Counted from the first letter of the stretch, positions 23,922-32,852 are shown. The stretch is 33,643 nucleotides of DNA from Paracoccaceae bacterium (GCA_002402045.2 NVUX02000024.1:1-33643); one strand, 5' to 3'. Notes: generated by a model from the sequence alone, not told the origin. Program-made: numbers and translations.

Positions 23922-24238
23922 TGGCAAATGTATTAACGAGATTGGCGCGCACGATTGAGGCGCGCAAAGGCGAAGATGAAAAAAAATCCTACGCGGCTAA
24001 GCTCTTTGCCCGCGGGCCATATAAATGCGCCGAGAAATTTGGGGAGGAGGCCGTAGAGGCCATTATTGCCGCCGCCAGAGATGACAAGAAAAACCTGACA
24101 GAAGAAGCCGCCGATGTGCTGTTTCACATGCTGATCATGCTGTCATCGCGCGATGTAAAATGGGATGATGTTTTGGCCGAGTTGGAGCGCCGTGAAGGCG
24201 TTTCTGGGATCGTTGAAAAACAATCTCGCGACAAATAA
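23921..24238 (+). CDS. hisE: Phosphoribosyl-ATP pyrophosphatase
   Basis: Hydrolyses phosphoribosyl-ATP to the monophosphate, the second step of histidine synthesis. The protein has 105 residues, an all-alpha MazG-like fold: KSYAAKLFARGPYKCAEKFG, EEAVEAIIAAARDD and EEAADVLFHMLIMLSS carry the Mg-binding acidic residues. It is a stand-alone HisE, so hisI must be elsewhere. It is the last his gene here and is followed by a terminator. Confidence 0.94.
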   Translation: MANVLTRLARTIEARKGEDEKKSYAAKLFARGPYKCAEKFGEEAVEAIIAAARDDKKNLTEEAADVLFHMLIMLSSRDVKWDDVLAELERREGVSGIVEKQSRDK

Positions 24239-24264
24239 AAAGCCCCGCCTTGTGGCAGGGCTTT
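24239..24264. terminator. Terminator after hisE
   Basis: AAAGCCCCGCC, loop TTGT, GGCAGGGCTTT: an 11-bp stem with one mismatch directly behind the hisE stop and flanked by A/T on both strands. It can also serve the convergent gene at 24286. Confidence 0.75.
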
Positions 24265-24285
24265 CAAATTCAAATCAGCTTAGCC

Positions 24286-24597
24286 TCAGGCCGCCGCAGC
24301 TTGTGCCTGCCGTTCGCTTTCTTCGCGCGATAGCGCAACAGATGTGCGAACGCCACGGCCCACAAATTCCATCATGCCTTTTACGCAGCGCTCGTTAGGG
24401 TCGATTCCGGCGCACATAAGCACCTCACGGCCATCGCGCGAGCGCGCCCAGCGGGCAATAACCTCAGGGCCATTACCATATTTTTTATCGTCAGCAATGG
24501 CATCGTCCAGCGCTGCCAGCACAACGGCGGCAAACAGTTTTTGCGCCCGTGCGCCCTGGTCATTGGCATAAGCCGTCTGATCAACGTAATCGAACAT
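24286..24597 (-). CDS. Small conserved protein of unknown function
   Basis: The protein has 103 residues, is soluble and mostly helical: MFDYVDQTAYANDQGARAQK, AAVVLAALDDAIADDKKYG and PEVIARWARSRDGREVLMCAG. It ends in an alanine-rich tail. I recall similar small proteins in Rhodobacterales (perhaps the family called DUF6280), but cannot confirm this. AGGAGCAGCGT precedes the ATG. It is convergent with hisE. Confidence 0.65.
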   Translation of the reverse strand: MFDYVDQTAYANDQGARAQKLFAAVVLAALDDAIADDKKYGNGPEVIARWARSRDGREVLMCAGIDPNERCVKGMMEFVGRGVRTSVALSREESERQAQAAAA

Positions 24598-24913
24598 ACG
24601 CTGCTCCTATTCTCTAAATTCGTTTTGCGTGCAGTGCAATATGACGATTTTTGCCCCCCAAAGAAGTGCAATTACTGCATACCAGATGCGCGATTCATGC
24701 ATAGCTATGCCATTCCAACGATTTCGTCAAGGCAGCAACCGGTCGCAACATCAAGAAACCTGCCTTATAGTACTGATATTATTTAACTATTTTATTTACC
24801 GTTTGGTCACCATCAAAAATAGTCAGGTACTTATGCGTGCATCATTCGGACAAAAAACAGCGCTTGACGTTTCCAATAAAACTATAAATGGTGTGCGGCT
24901 GGAAGGAAATCTA
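24598..24913. other. About 315 bp intergenic, AT-rich
   Basis: Divergent upstream regions of the small protein gene and the EamA transporter. A TTGACG at about 24864 and TATAAA downstream are only 13 bp apart, too close for a standard promoter. The upstream codons open in the transporter frame lack family sequence. Nothing else is seen. Confidence 0.5.
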
Positions 24914-25822
24914 ATGAATCCCGCCAAATCTCACCCGCGTAAACCCGCGAATCCCCCGCACAAGGTTGATAACTTGCGCGCCGTCTGGTGGATATTGCTG
25001 TCCGTTCTGGGCTCCAGCGCCATGGCCATCGCCGTGCGCGATATCTCCACACAGATCGATAGTCGCACAATCGTATTTCTGCGCAGCGTCATTTCAAGCG
25101 GGGTTATCCTGCTGGCGCTCATCCTGTTTGCCCGCCTTCGGGCACACCTACGCTTCAGTCGGCCCGCACAACACCTCATTCGCGGCAGTGTCATTGCGGC
25201 GTCAACCCATCTCGGATTTTATGCCATTGCCAACCTGCCCATGGCCACGGTCACCGTGCTGTTTTTTCTTGCCCCGATCTGGGCCACGCTATTGGCGGTT
25301 CTCATCCACAAAGAGCATGTGGGCCCGCGCCGCATTATGGCCATTACCATCGGTTTTGCCGGTGCGATGGTTATCTTGCGCCCCGGCTTTGCCAGCTTTG
25401 AGCCGGCGATGCTGGCAGCGCTGGTCAGCTCCATGTTGTTTGCCCTCGCCCTCAACATGTCGCGCGGGTTGGCGCAGGAAGATGGCGCTATTTCGGTCTA
25501 TTTTTCGTCCGTGGTGATTACCGCCATCATTTCCCTGCCCTTTGCATGGCCCGTCATGGCCCTCCCCACAGATATGCGCGGAAGTTTTGCCCTTGGCATT
25601 ATTGTGGTTGCTGGTGCTCTGCGGGGCTATGCCGATATCGAAGCCTATCGCCACGGCGAGGCTGGGCTGCTTGCCCCTATCACCTACCTGCGGCTGGTGA
25701 TCATCGCCACCTCCGCGTATTTTCTTTATAATGAAGTGCCCGATATCTATACGATTATTGGCGCCACCATTGTGATTGGCTCCACGCTTTACATCGCACT
25801 GCGTGAAGCGAGAAAACGCTAA
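24914..25822 (+). CDS. EamA/DMT-family membrane transporter
   Basis: The protein has 302 residues and about ten membrane helices in two EamA halves. Segments include NLRAVWWILLSVLGSSAMAI, then FLRSVISSGVILLALILF, NLPMATVTVLFFLAPIWATL (the family's conserved helix 4) and APITYLRLVIIATSAYFLYN. Family members export amino acids or other small metabolites; the substrate is unknown. The ATG at 24914 has GGAAGGAAAT upstream, and an extra 95 codons to 24629 are rejected. Its stop directly abuts that of the convergent recR. Confidence 0.88.
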   Translation: MNPAKSHPRKPANPPHKVDNLRAVWWILLSVLGSSAMAIAVRDISTQIDSRTIVFLRSVISSGVILLALILFARLRAHLRFSRPAQHLIRGSVIAASTHLGFYAIANLPMATVTVLFFLAPIWATLLAVLIHKEHVGPRRIMAITIGFAGAMVILRPGFASFEPAMLAALVSSMLFALALNMSRGLAQEDGAISVYFSSVVITAIISLPFAWPVMALPTDMRGSFALGIIVVAGALRGYADIEAYRHGEAGLLAPITYLRLVIIATSAYFLYNEVPDIYTIIGATIVIGSTLYIALREARKR

Positions 25823-26419
25823 CTAGAAGGCCTTACGGGCCTTTAGGGCGGCAGCAATCGTGCCATCATCAAGGTAGTTCAGTTCTCCACCAACAGGCAC
25901 CCCCTGCGCCAGCGACGTTAGTTCGACTTGGCGGCCGGAAAGCTGGTCAGCAATATAATGCGCGGTGGTTTGGCCGTCTATGGTGGCGTTCAGCGCCAAA
26001 ATCACCTCGGTGATATCGCCGTCTACCACTTGCTCCACCAACTGCGGAACCCGCAAGCTTTCAGGCGTCACGCCATCAAGCGCGGAAAGCACACCACCGA
26101 GCACAAAATAGCGGCCCTTGAAATACGCACCGCGCTCCATGGCCCACAGGTCTGCGACGCTTTCCAGCACACAAAGCAGGCTTTGGTCGCGCTTGGGGTT
26201 GCGGCAAATATCGCAAAACTGGTGCGTGGTAATATTGCCGCAAATCGCGCATTCGCGCACGGTGGCTTCCACTTCAGCCATAGCCGAGGCCAGCGGCCCC
26301 AGCAGCAGCGCCTTTTTGCGAATAAGCGTCAGCACCGCGCGGCGCGCCGAAACGGGGCCAAGCCCCGGCAGCTTGGCCATCAGCTCTATCAGCCGGTCAA
26401 CCTCGCTACCGCCAGACAT
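25823..26419 (-). CDS. recR: Recombination mediator RecR
   Basis: Works with RecO (and RecF) to load RecA on SSB-coated gaps. The protein has 198 residues: an N-terminal helix-hairpin-helix ([17 protein letters not shown]), a zinc finger with C57, C60, C69 and C72 ([16 protein letters not shown]), then a Toprim domain ([17 protein letters not shown] ... [20 protein letters not shown]). The start follows the ybaB stop directly (TAA then ATG), so translation is coupled. The end carries AAGGCC-TTACG-GGCCTT, which could pause transcription from either side. Confidence 0.95.
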   Translation of the reverse strand: MSGGSEVDRLIELMAKLPGLGPVSARRAVLTLIRKKALLLGPLASAMAEVEATVRECAICGNITTHQFCDICRNPKRDQSLLCVLESVADLWAMERGAYFKGRYFVLGGVLSALDGVTPESLRVPQLVEQVVDGDITEVILALNATIDGQTTAHYIADQLSGRQVELTSLAQGVPVGGELNYLDDGTIAAALKARKAF

Positions 26420-26764
26420 TTAAAACGGCAGTTTCATATCAGCTGGCAGGCCCATGCCCTCTGTCACCTTGGCCATCTCGGCCTGCGCGGCCTCGGCAGC
26501 TTTGGCTTGGGCGTCTTTTACGGCGGCCAAAATCAGGTCCTCAACCACTTCGCGGTCCTCAGGGTTAAACAAAGTCGGATCAATGCTCAGGCTTTTCAGC
26601 TCACCTTTGGCGTTGGCCTCGGCTTTCACCATGCCCGCGCCAGATTCGCCCGTCACCATAATTTCGCCCATGCGCGCCTGCACACCGGCCATCTCGGCCT
26701 GCATCTTTTGCGCTTGCTTCATCATCTTGGCCATATCGCCAATCTGGCCTAATCCTTTTAGCAT
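26420..26764 (-). CDS. YbaB/EbfC nucleoid-associated protein
   Basis: The protein has 114 residues. The helical N-terminus is MLKGLGQIGDMAKMMKQAQK, followed by the conserved VTGESGAGMVKAEANAKGEL core and LNPEDREVVEDLILAAVKDA. It dimerises and binds DNA, and is usually found next to recR, as here. AGGGGA lies 5 nt before the ATG. Confidence 0.93.
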   Translation of the reverse strand: MLKGLGQIGDMAKMMKQAQKMQAEMAGVQARMGEIMVTGESGAGMVKAEANAKGELKSLSIDPTLFNPEDREVVEDLILAAVKDAQAKAAEAAQAEMAKVTEGMGLPADMKLPF

Positions 26765-26773
26765 GGTGGTCCC

Positions 26774-27673
26774 CTATTCCGGTGCTGGTATGGCCCCTTC
26801 ATACATGCCAACGGCCTCATTCATCAAGACCAATACCTGCTCCATGGCATTCACAACCGCAATTCGCTGCGTGTCATTGATCTCGTCACCACTGGCCGCG
26901 ATGTCCAGCGCCGCCTTCGGGCCCACCCAGGCCTCAGCCACCAAGGCAAGCTGGTTTCTGATTTCATCATTTGGGGCGGCCATCACCATGCCCAGCATGC
27001 CGTTTTGCAACGCCTCCAGCGTGAGGGTGAAAAGCTGGGCGGTTCGGGCTAGTCGCGTGCGGTTTTCTTCTACATCCACGCCAGCATCAATCAGGCAAAA
27101 TTCCTTGGCGGCTTTTTGCGTAAACATCCGCTGCCGCCCAGCAAGGTCTATCGTCAGCGATAAGATTAACGGCATATCCGGCAAAGAATCGCCGTAAATA
27201 TTGGCAGTTTTGTTCACTGTCCGGTTCATATTTACAAGTAACTGCAACCCGGTCTCGTCAATTCCCGAAAGCGCGGGCCGGGGCACAAGCCCATCGCTCA
27301 GCGCCATTCGGAGATTTTGTGAAAACATATCCCAGTCATTGGCAACAACCAGTAATGCCGCGCGGATCGCCGCGTTTTGCTCCGGGCCGAGGCCCATGCT
27401 TTCGTCACCGCGGCGCAATGCTTCCAGGCTGGTTTCAAATAGCGCCACCGCGTCTCCGAGCTGGTTGCCCAGACCATCGGTCGACACACCAACATGTAAA
27501 AAACAGGCCGCTTTGGAAATGCGCTGAGAAAGCATCCGCTGCCTTCCTGAGATATTAACCCGCCGAGCAGCCTCTATGGCCTCGCTCGATTGCGCAAAAA
27601 CCGGGGTCACAAAGCCCAATTGCGCCACAGCGACAATCGCTGAAGCTAGTGAAGTAACAAGATGCCGTCCCAT
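26774..27673 (-). CDS. Exported protein with two PilJ/type-IV-pili MCP sensor repeats
   Basis: The protein has 299 residues. The signal peptide is about 1-28 (LVTSLASAIVAVAQLGFVTPVFAQS). Two copies of the PilJ-type sensor module follow, marked NISGRQRMLSQRISKAAC (about 40-57) and IDLAGRQRMFTQKAAKEFC. The same module is the ligand-binding part of NarX-like and PilJ receptors, but here there is no membrane segment after it and no signalling domain. It should be a periplasmic binding or sensing protein. The ATG at 27673 has GGAG 7 nt upstream. It separates dnaX from ybaB-recR, which are normally adjacent. Confidence 0.75.
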   Translation of the reverse strand: MGRHLVTSLASAIVAVAQLGFVTPVFAQSSEAIEAARRVNISGRQRMLSQRISKAACFLHVGVSTDGLGNQLGDAVALFETSLEALRRGDESMGLGPEQNAAIRAALLVVANDWDMFSQNLRMALSDGLVPRPALSGIDETGLQLLVNMNRTVNKTANIYGDSLPDMPLILSLTIDLAGRQRMFTQKAAKEFCLIDAGVDVEENRTRLARTAQLFTLTLEALQNGMLGMVMAAPNDEIRNQLALVAEAWVGPKAALDIAASGDEINDTQRIAVVNAMEQVLVLMNEAVGMYEGAIPAPE

Positions 27674-27695
27674 CTTAGTCTCCAAAATTAGCGGG

Positions 27696-29384
27696 TCAGG
27701 CTTGCTCCTCAAAGGGGTCTACCGGTTCCCAATCGTCGTCCAGCTCATCTGGATCAATTGGGACGATACCCTCATTCGCAAAGTCAGAAACTTGATCTGC
27801 CTCAATATTTAGGATTTCTGCACCAGAAAACGCCTTAAAAACAGCTGCCACCAGTGGATGCGCCATGGCCTCTTCCTGCAAACTGGCCTTGTGGGCGTCC
27901 TTAAGCTCCTCAATTGTGCGTTCACCGCCCTCAGAAGCGAGGCTGATAACCCAGCGCGCACCTGTCCAGTTTTGCAAACGGGCTGCAAATCGCGCAGGGA
28001 ACTCGGCGTTCATATTGGCTGCGGGGGCAAACTCGATGCGGCCCGGCTGATAGCTGACAAGGCTAACGTATTTTTCGACCTCAACCAGCAAATGCAGATC
28101 TCGGCGCGCATTGATAAGGTTGAGCACATCTTTGAAGCTGGCGAAAGCTGCCAGCGATGGCGCGGCGGAGGCTTGGGTGCCTGTGGGGGTGTTGCTCTGG
28201 CCGCGCGCTGGAACGGCAGCGCTCGCGGAGGGCGTAGCATCCTTCAGGCGTTTCACCAAGTCCTCGGGCGAGGGGAGGTCTGCCACGTGGGTCAGCCGAA
28301 TGATGGCCATTTCGGCGGCCATCATAGAGTTAGGCGCCAGCGCCACCTCTTCCAGTGATTTCAGCAGCATTTGCCACATGCGCGTGAGGGCGCGCATGGG
28401 CAGATCGGCCATAATGCGGCCGCGATTGCGTTCATCTGGGCTGATGGTTGGGTCATCTACCGCCTCGGGCGATATTTTGACAACGCTGATCCAGTGGGTC
28501 ACTTCCGCGAGGTCTCGCAGCACCGCCATCGGGTCTGCGCCTTGGGCATATTGCGAGGAAAGCTCGGCCAGCGCATCGGCAGCCTCGCCTTTCATGATGT
28601 GGTCAAACAGGTCCAGCACGCGGCCCCTGTCGGCCAGCCCGAGCATGGCGCGCACTTGCTCGGCGGTGGTTTCGCCCCCGCTATGGGCGATGGCTTGGTC
28701 AAGCAGCGAAAGTGCATCGCGCGCCGAGCCTTCTGAGGCGCGGATAATGAGCGCGAGGGCATCTTCGGCAATCTCTGCCTTTTCCTGCCCGGCAATGCCA
28801 CGCAGGAACTCGCCCATCACTTCGGGCTCTATCCGGCGCAAATCAAACCGCTGGCAGCGGCTCAAAACCGTAACGGGCACTTTGCGAATTTCGGTTGTGG
28901 CGAAAATAAATTTCACATGGTCGGGTGGCTCTTCCAGGGTTTTTAGCAGCGCGTTAAAGGCGCTGGTGGAGAGCATGTGCACCTCGTCGATAATATAGAC
29001 TTTAAAGCGAGCACTCGCCGCACGGTAGCGCACGGAGTCAATAATTTCTCGGATATCCCCCACGCCGGTGCGAGACGCCGCGTCCATTTCCAGCACATCC
29101 ACATGGCGGCCCTCGGCAATGGCCACACAGGCCTCGCATTCACCACACGGCTCAATAGTAGGCTTATCATCACGGGTGCAATTTAGCCCCTTGGCGATAA
29201 GCCGCGCTGTGGTGGTTTTGCCCGTACCTCGAATGCCGGTCATGATAAACGCATGCGCTATCCGGTCGGCCTCAAAGGCGTTTCTCAGGGTGCGCACCAT
29301 GGTCTTTTGGCCATACAGGTCTTTAAATGTTTCGGGGCGATATTTGCGGGCCAGAACCTGGTAGGATTTCTTGGTATCAGTCAT
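27696..29384 (-). CDS. dnaX: DNA polymerase III subunits gamma and tau
   Basis: ATPase of the clamp loader. 562 residues from MTDTKKSYQVLARKYRPETF. AAA+ motifs: Walker A GIRGTGKTT at 50-58, zinc ligands C69, C80, C83 and C86, DEVHMLS Walker B and LSRCQRFDLRR (sensor/SRC). The C-terminal half is a tau-like extension with an alanine/proline-rich hinge and an acidic tail ending DDWEPVDPFEEQA. A start 12 nt upstream (29396, MLHLMTD) is also possible; the much longer open frame to 29900 crosses the nitroreductase gene and is not used. No slippery frameshift site was identified by eye. Confidence 0.95.
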   Translation of the reverse strand: MTDTKKSYQVLARKYRPETFKDLYGQKTMVRTLRNAFEADRIAHAFIMTGIRGTGKTTTARLIAKGLNCTRDDKPTIEPCGECEACVAIAEGRHVDVLEMDAASRTGVGDIREIIDSVRYRAASARFKVYIIDEVHMLSTSAFNALLKTLEEPPDHVKFIFATTEIRKVPVTVLSRCQRFDLRRIEPEVMGEFLRGIAGQEKAEIAEDALALIIRASEGSARDALSLLDQAIAHSGGETTAEQVRAMLGLADRGRVLDLFDHIMKGEAADALAELSSQYAQGADPMAVLRDLAEVTHWISVVKISPEAVDDPTISPDERNRGRIMADLPMRALTRMWQMLLKSLEEVALAPNSMMAAEMAIIRLTHVADLPSPEDLVKRLKDATPSASAAVPARGQSNTPTGTQASAAPSLAAFASFKDVLNLINARRDLHLLVEVEKYVSLVSYQPGRIEFAPAANMNAEFPARFAARLQNWTGARWVISLASEGGERTIEELKDAHKASLQEEAMAHPLVAAVFKAFSGAEILNIEADQVSDFANEGIVPIDPDELDDDWEPVDPFEEQA

Positions 29385-29465
29385 AAGATGCAGCATAGCA
29401 AAGCGGGGGGTTTTCGGCGAGGGGAAAGTGGGATAGCGTGGCGGAAAATGTGAATGGAGATGTCT

Positions 29466-30143
29466 ATGACCATGGAATATAAGGCGATTCCGCTCAATCC
29501 GCCGGCCCCGCTGCCCGATGCAGCGATGCAAGCGCTTGCGCAAGATTATCTGGCAAAAATGACAGAGCGCCATACGGTGCGGGAATTTAGCAACCAGCCC
29601 GTGCCTTTGAGCATTATCAAAACCTGCATTGCCACGGCGGGCCGCGCACCGAGCGGTGCCAATCAGCAGCCATGGCATTTTGTGGCAGTGCAAAGCCCTG
29701 AAATAAAAGCAGAAATTCGCAAAGCCGCCGAAGTGGAGGAACAGGCTTTTTATGCCGGCGGCGGCGGAGATGAGTGGATTGCGGCGCTCGAACCACTGGG
29801 AACCGGCGCGGAAAAACCCCATCTCACCACGGCTCCATGGCTTATAGTTGTCTTTGCTCAGCGCTATGGCGAGCGTGCTGATGGCAGCCGCTACAAGCAC
29901 TATTACGTGCCTGAATCAGTGGGCATCGCCACCGGATTTTTAATTTCAGCGCTCCACCTCGCGGGCCTAAGCTGCCTGACCCACACCCCAAACCCGATGA
30001 AGTTTCTCAACACGCTGCTAGATAGGCCAAAATCGGAGAAGCCTGTGATGATTCTTGTGGTCGGCCATCCTGCTGCCCATGCCGTCTTTCCCAGCGCCTC
30101 GGCCCGAAAAAAACCACTCGCCGAGATATTGACGGTAAGGTAA
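29466..30143 (+). CDS. Nitroreductase-family flavoprotein
   Basis: The protein has 225 residues. FMN-binding signatures: ERHTVREFSNQPVP near the N-terminus, GRAPSGANQQPWHFVAV, and VGIATGFLISALHLAGL followed by NPMKFLNTLLDRP. The family reduces nitro groups, quinones or halogenated phenols with NAD(P)H; the exact substrate is not evident. Four in-frame ATGs cluster at the start. That at 29466 is chosen because GGAG lies 6 nt upstream; 29454 is the alternative. It is divergent from dnaX with about 70 bp between them. Confidence 0.85.
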   Translation: MTMEYKAIPLNPPAPLPDAAMQALAQDYLAKMTERHTVREFSNQPVPLSIIKTCIATAGRAPSGANQQPWHFVAVQSPEIKAEIRKAAEVEEQAFYAGGGGDEWIAALEPLGTGAEKPHLTTAPWLIVVFAQRYGERADGSRYKHYYVPESVGIATGFLISALHLAGLSCLTHTPNPMKFLNTLLDRPKSEKPVMILVVGHPAAHAVFPSASARKKPLAEILTVR

Positions 30144-30278
30144 CATGGCAAAACCGCCTTCACATTACCAAACTAGAAACCTATATACGGCATATATTAG
30201 TGCTCATCGCAGCGCCGAAAAATGACAATGGAAATGCCAACACGTGCCAAAACCGCATAAAAACCAGAGGGTCGAATA

Positions 30279-30878
30279 GTGGCATCGCCTGAAGCCACAT
30301 CCCTTAACCACAATCATGCACCGGGCATTTTGCGCGGGGCACTGATTGCGTGTGAATACGGCGATATGGCGATCGAAACCGTAAAAATCGGCGATATTGT
30401 AAACACCCTTTCAGACGGGCCACAGGTGGTGCGCTGGGTCGGCGGTGCCATGCTTAGCACGCAAGCGGTTCAGTTTCAGGCCGGGGCCTTGGGCGAAAAC
30501 CGACCCGCCCATACGCTGTTGGTTTCGCCAACACAGCGCATGGTCGTCTCTGGCTGGCAGGCCGAGGTTCTTTTTGGCGAGGCGCGGGTATTGGTGGCTG
30601 CCGAAGCGCTGCTAAATGGTGGCAGCATCAGCCTAACGGAGGCGCCAAGCGAAACCGAATTCTTTCACATACTGTTTGATAAACACGAGGCCATAGCCGC
30701 CAACGGCACCCCAAGCGAGAGCTTCTACCCCAGCAAAATCGCCCTCGGCAGCCTCCCCGCCAAAACCCGCGCCGCGCTGCACAAACAAGTCCCCGAGCTT
30801 GACGCCCTTGATCCTACCCACCCTTTCGCCCCAGTTCACCCAACAATTTCTGCAGTAGAAGCTGCGCTTTTGCGGTAA
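30279..30878 (+). CDS. Hint-domain (Hint_2-like) protein lacking the usual first cysteine
   Basis: The protein has 199 residues. The core GALIACEYGDMAIETVKIGD, then VVRWVGG, and HTLLVSPTQRMVVSG matches the Hint_2 modules common in Rhodobacterales. The usual start CFxxGTxIxT is here ILRGALIACEYGD, so the autoproteolytic cysteine seems displaced or absent. SPTQRMVV corresponds to the SPxHRxLV motif. The start is GTG at 30279 with GAGGG upstream. Function unknown; a cleavage role is doubtful. Confidence 0.75.
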   Translation: MASPEATSLNHNHAPGILRGALIACEYGDMAIETVKIGDIVNTLSDGPQVVRWVGGAMLSTQAVQFQAGALGENRPAHTLLVSPTQRMVVSGWQAEVLFGEARVLVAAEALLNGGSISLTEAPSETEFFHILFDKHEAIAANGTPSESFYPSKIALGSLPAKTRAALHKQVPELDALDPTHPFAPVHPTISAVEAALLR

Positions 30879-30908
30879 GGTGGGCGCGGCACTTCAGAGC
30901 TAAAGGAT

Positions 30909-31565
30909 ATGATTTTGATGCCGCTTATTGATCAGCTAAGCTCTGTATCCCCCAGCACAGCTGAGGCGTATTATTAGAGGTTTTATCTGGCGTGTAAGCA
31001 AAGCACACTTTCGCTGCAAAGCGCCGCAGATATGCTCGACCAAATTGGGCAATTCCATCAAACGACCGAGGAGCCGGTGCTTAAATCCTATTGCCTGCTA
31101 TATTATGGTGCCGTGGCTGATAACGCCCCTCAGGACAAGAATACGCTAGCGAAATTGGGCCGTTTTCTCGGCCGTTTTTTGGCCGAACTTTCAGATTTCC
31201 GCGTCAAAGATGCCGCCGGGCATTATGTGCACTTTATGAGCCACGCTACTTTTCTTGCGCAAGCCATCCACGAGGCCGGAGGGGAAATCAACTGGGAACC
31301 GCTGCTGGCGGCCTACCTTCGAGCGGATATTCCGTTTGCTTGGAATGAGGACATTGTGCTCGCGGATTGCCTGTTAGGCATGGTGGCTAGCCAAGATTTG
31401 GCTGGGCTGTTGGCGCAGCTAAAAACCGAGGGATATGAAGGGGCTAAGGCCAGCAACCGACGCGCTCTCTGGATGGCGATGAAGGTGTTAAACGAAAGAT
31501 CACCGCGCCATGACGGCGCGGGGTTTTCAGAGCTGCTGGACGAACTTATTGAAGTGGTGAGATAA
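30909..31565 (+). pseudogene. Unknown helical protein, interrupted by an amber codon
   Basis: From ATG 30909 or 30918 (AAAGGA upstream) the frame reads MPLIDQLSSVSPSTAEAYY, meets TAG at 30975-30977, then continues RFYLACKQSTLSLQSAADML to GFSELLDELIEVVR, ending at 31565. The long part would begin at ATG 31032 (177 residues) without a ribosome site. It is helical, has no signal peptide or membrane segment, and I do not recognise it. The reading-frame agreement on both sides of the TAG suggests a recent nonsense mutation. Confidence 0.6.
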
Positions 31566-31570
31566 AGCGC

Positions 31571-32590
31571 TTATCGCTCCTTGCGCTTGGTTTGCCCCCG
31601 CGTTTTTCCACTGGCATACAGCTTGCTTAGCTGGCGATTGCGGTCGCGGCTTTCTGCAATAGTTTCATTGCCATAGGTATCTTCAATCATCAGCTTTTTC
31701 CAGCGCCGCACCCGCTCTGGGTCAATAACCCCGCGCACCGCACAGCCCGGCTCGCTTTCATGGGCGCAGTCATTAAAACGGCACTGCTGCGCCAGCTCTT
31801 CAATATCAGAAAACACAGCTTCCAGCCCTTCGCGGGCATCGGCCAGGCGCAGGGCGCGCATGCCGGGGGTATCAATAAGCCAGCCGCCGGCCAGCATTTT
31901 ATGCATAGAGCGAGCGGTGGTTGTGTGGCGGCCTCGCGCGTCCGAGCCGCGGATATCTTGGGTAAGCTGGTTCAACCCCGTGAGCGAATTTGTCAGCGTG
32001 GTTTTGCCCACGCCAGAGGTGCCAAGCAGGGCCACGGTCTTGCCCTCGCCGCAATACGGCGCGAGGGTTTCTTGCGTGCGCGGGTCCAGCGCATCCAGCG
32101 CAAACACCGCCACCCCGGGCAAGCTGCGCTTCGCTTCAGCCACAAATTCTTCGGGGCTGTCCACAAGGTCAGCCTTGGTAAGAATCAGCACCGGTTCCGC
32201 GCCGCCCTGATGGGACAGCGCAAAATAGCGCTCCAGCCGCGCGACATTATAATCCTTGTTACAGGACGAAACGACAAAAAGCGTGTCCACATTGGCCGCG
32301 ATCAGCTGGTCATCCATATTGGTGCGAGCATTGCGGCGCTTAAGCAGGCTTTGGCGCTCCAGCACCTGCACCGGCTGGTCGGTTTCAGGGTCTTTCAGTA
32401 CCCAATCCCCCACCGTTACGCCCTGCTCTACCAGATCAAGGGTCATGTTTAGCCGCTCAACGCCATCCGCGCCGTTGGCCCCTATAAAAGATTTATGGAT
32501 GTCAGTGACCCGCATCGGGATCAGATTATCCGTGAGTTGCGCCGCAAAATGCGCGTTCCAGCCAAGCTGGGCTAAGGTATAATTGGTCAT
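31571..32590 (-). CDS. rsgA: Ribosome small-subunit-dependent GTPase RsgA
   Basis: Circularly permuted GTPase that helps mature the 30S subunit. The protein has 339 residues: N-terminal OB-fold (to about 95), then G4 TKAD at 138-141, G1 GTSGVGKTT at 190-198, switch region RGRHTTTA and G3 DTPG at 240-243. The C-terminal zinc site is C270, C275, H277 and C283. It has a lysine/arginine-rich tail (GKTRGQTKRKER). The order G4-G1-G3 confirms the permutation. The stops of this gene and its convergent neighbour lie in a shared palindrome GATAAAGCGCTTATC (31561-31575). Confidence 0.95.
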   Translation of the reverse strand: MTNYTLAQLGWNAHFAAQLTDNLIPMRVTDIHKSFIGANGADGVERLNMTLDLVEQGVTVGDWVLKDPETDQPVQVLERQSLLKRRNARTNMDDQLIAANVDTLFVVSSCNKDYNVARLERYFALSHQGGAEPVLILTKADLVDSPEEFVAEAKRSLPGVAVFALDALDPRTQETLAPYCGEGKTVALLGTSGVGKTTLTNSLTGLNQLTQDIRGSDARGRHTTTARSMHKMLAGGWLIDTPGMRALRLADAREGLEAVFSDIEELAQQCRFNDCAHESEPGCAVRGVIDPERVRRWKKLMIEDTYGNETIAESRDRNRQLSKLYASGKTRGQTKRKER

Positions 32591-32721
32591 GTAAAAGCCT
32601 CGAACGAATTTCGAAATGCCCCAATAGGGCGGTGGTTCATCGGGCTGACAAAGATATTAAACGCGCGCCCGGAGGGTGAGTGATACAATCATAATTTTCC
32701 TCCTAGATATAGCGTTTCAAG

Positions 32722-32817
32722 GTGAGAGGCTGGACATCGACCCAAACGGGACTCGTTATGGCTGCTTCCTTCCGGACCTGACCAAGTTGGCGAGGCGTTC
32801 GCCCGCGCCATCCTCTC
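32722..32817 (-). ncRNA. ffs: Signal recognition particle 4.5S RNA
   Basis: About 96 nt. The minus strand holds TCAGGTCCGGAAGGAAGCAG, the universal SRP apical-loop sequence that binds Ffh and FtsY. The 5' end GAGAGGATGG pairs with the 3' end CCAGCCTCTC, closing the single long hairpin of the small bacterial SRP RNA. Ends are set from this pairing and from the promoter. It lies between rsgA and a broken gene. Confidence 0.93.
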
Positions 32818-32823
32818 AACGGT

Positions 32824-32852
32824 TATATATGAGGCTTTGGCGGAGCGGTCAA
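32824..32852 (-). promoter_or_regulatory. Promoter of ffs
   Basis: On the minus strand: TTGACC (32847-32852), a 17-bp spacer, TATATA (32824-32829), followed 7 nt on by the first base of the SRP RNA. Very close to sigma-70 consensus, as expected for a stable RNA. Confidence 0.8.

Noticed and set aside
24629-24913. 95-codon N-terminal extension of the EamA transporter
   Set aside because: Not like the family, and a good ribosome site marks the ATG at 24914.
29397-29900. N-terminal extension of DnaX
   Set aside because: The added part runs through the nitroreductase gene on the other strand and has no DnaX-like sequence; MTDTKKSYQVLARKYRP is the normal start.
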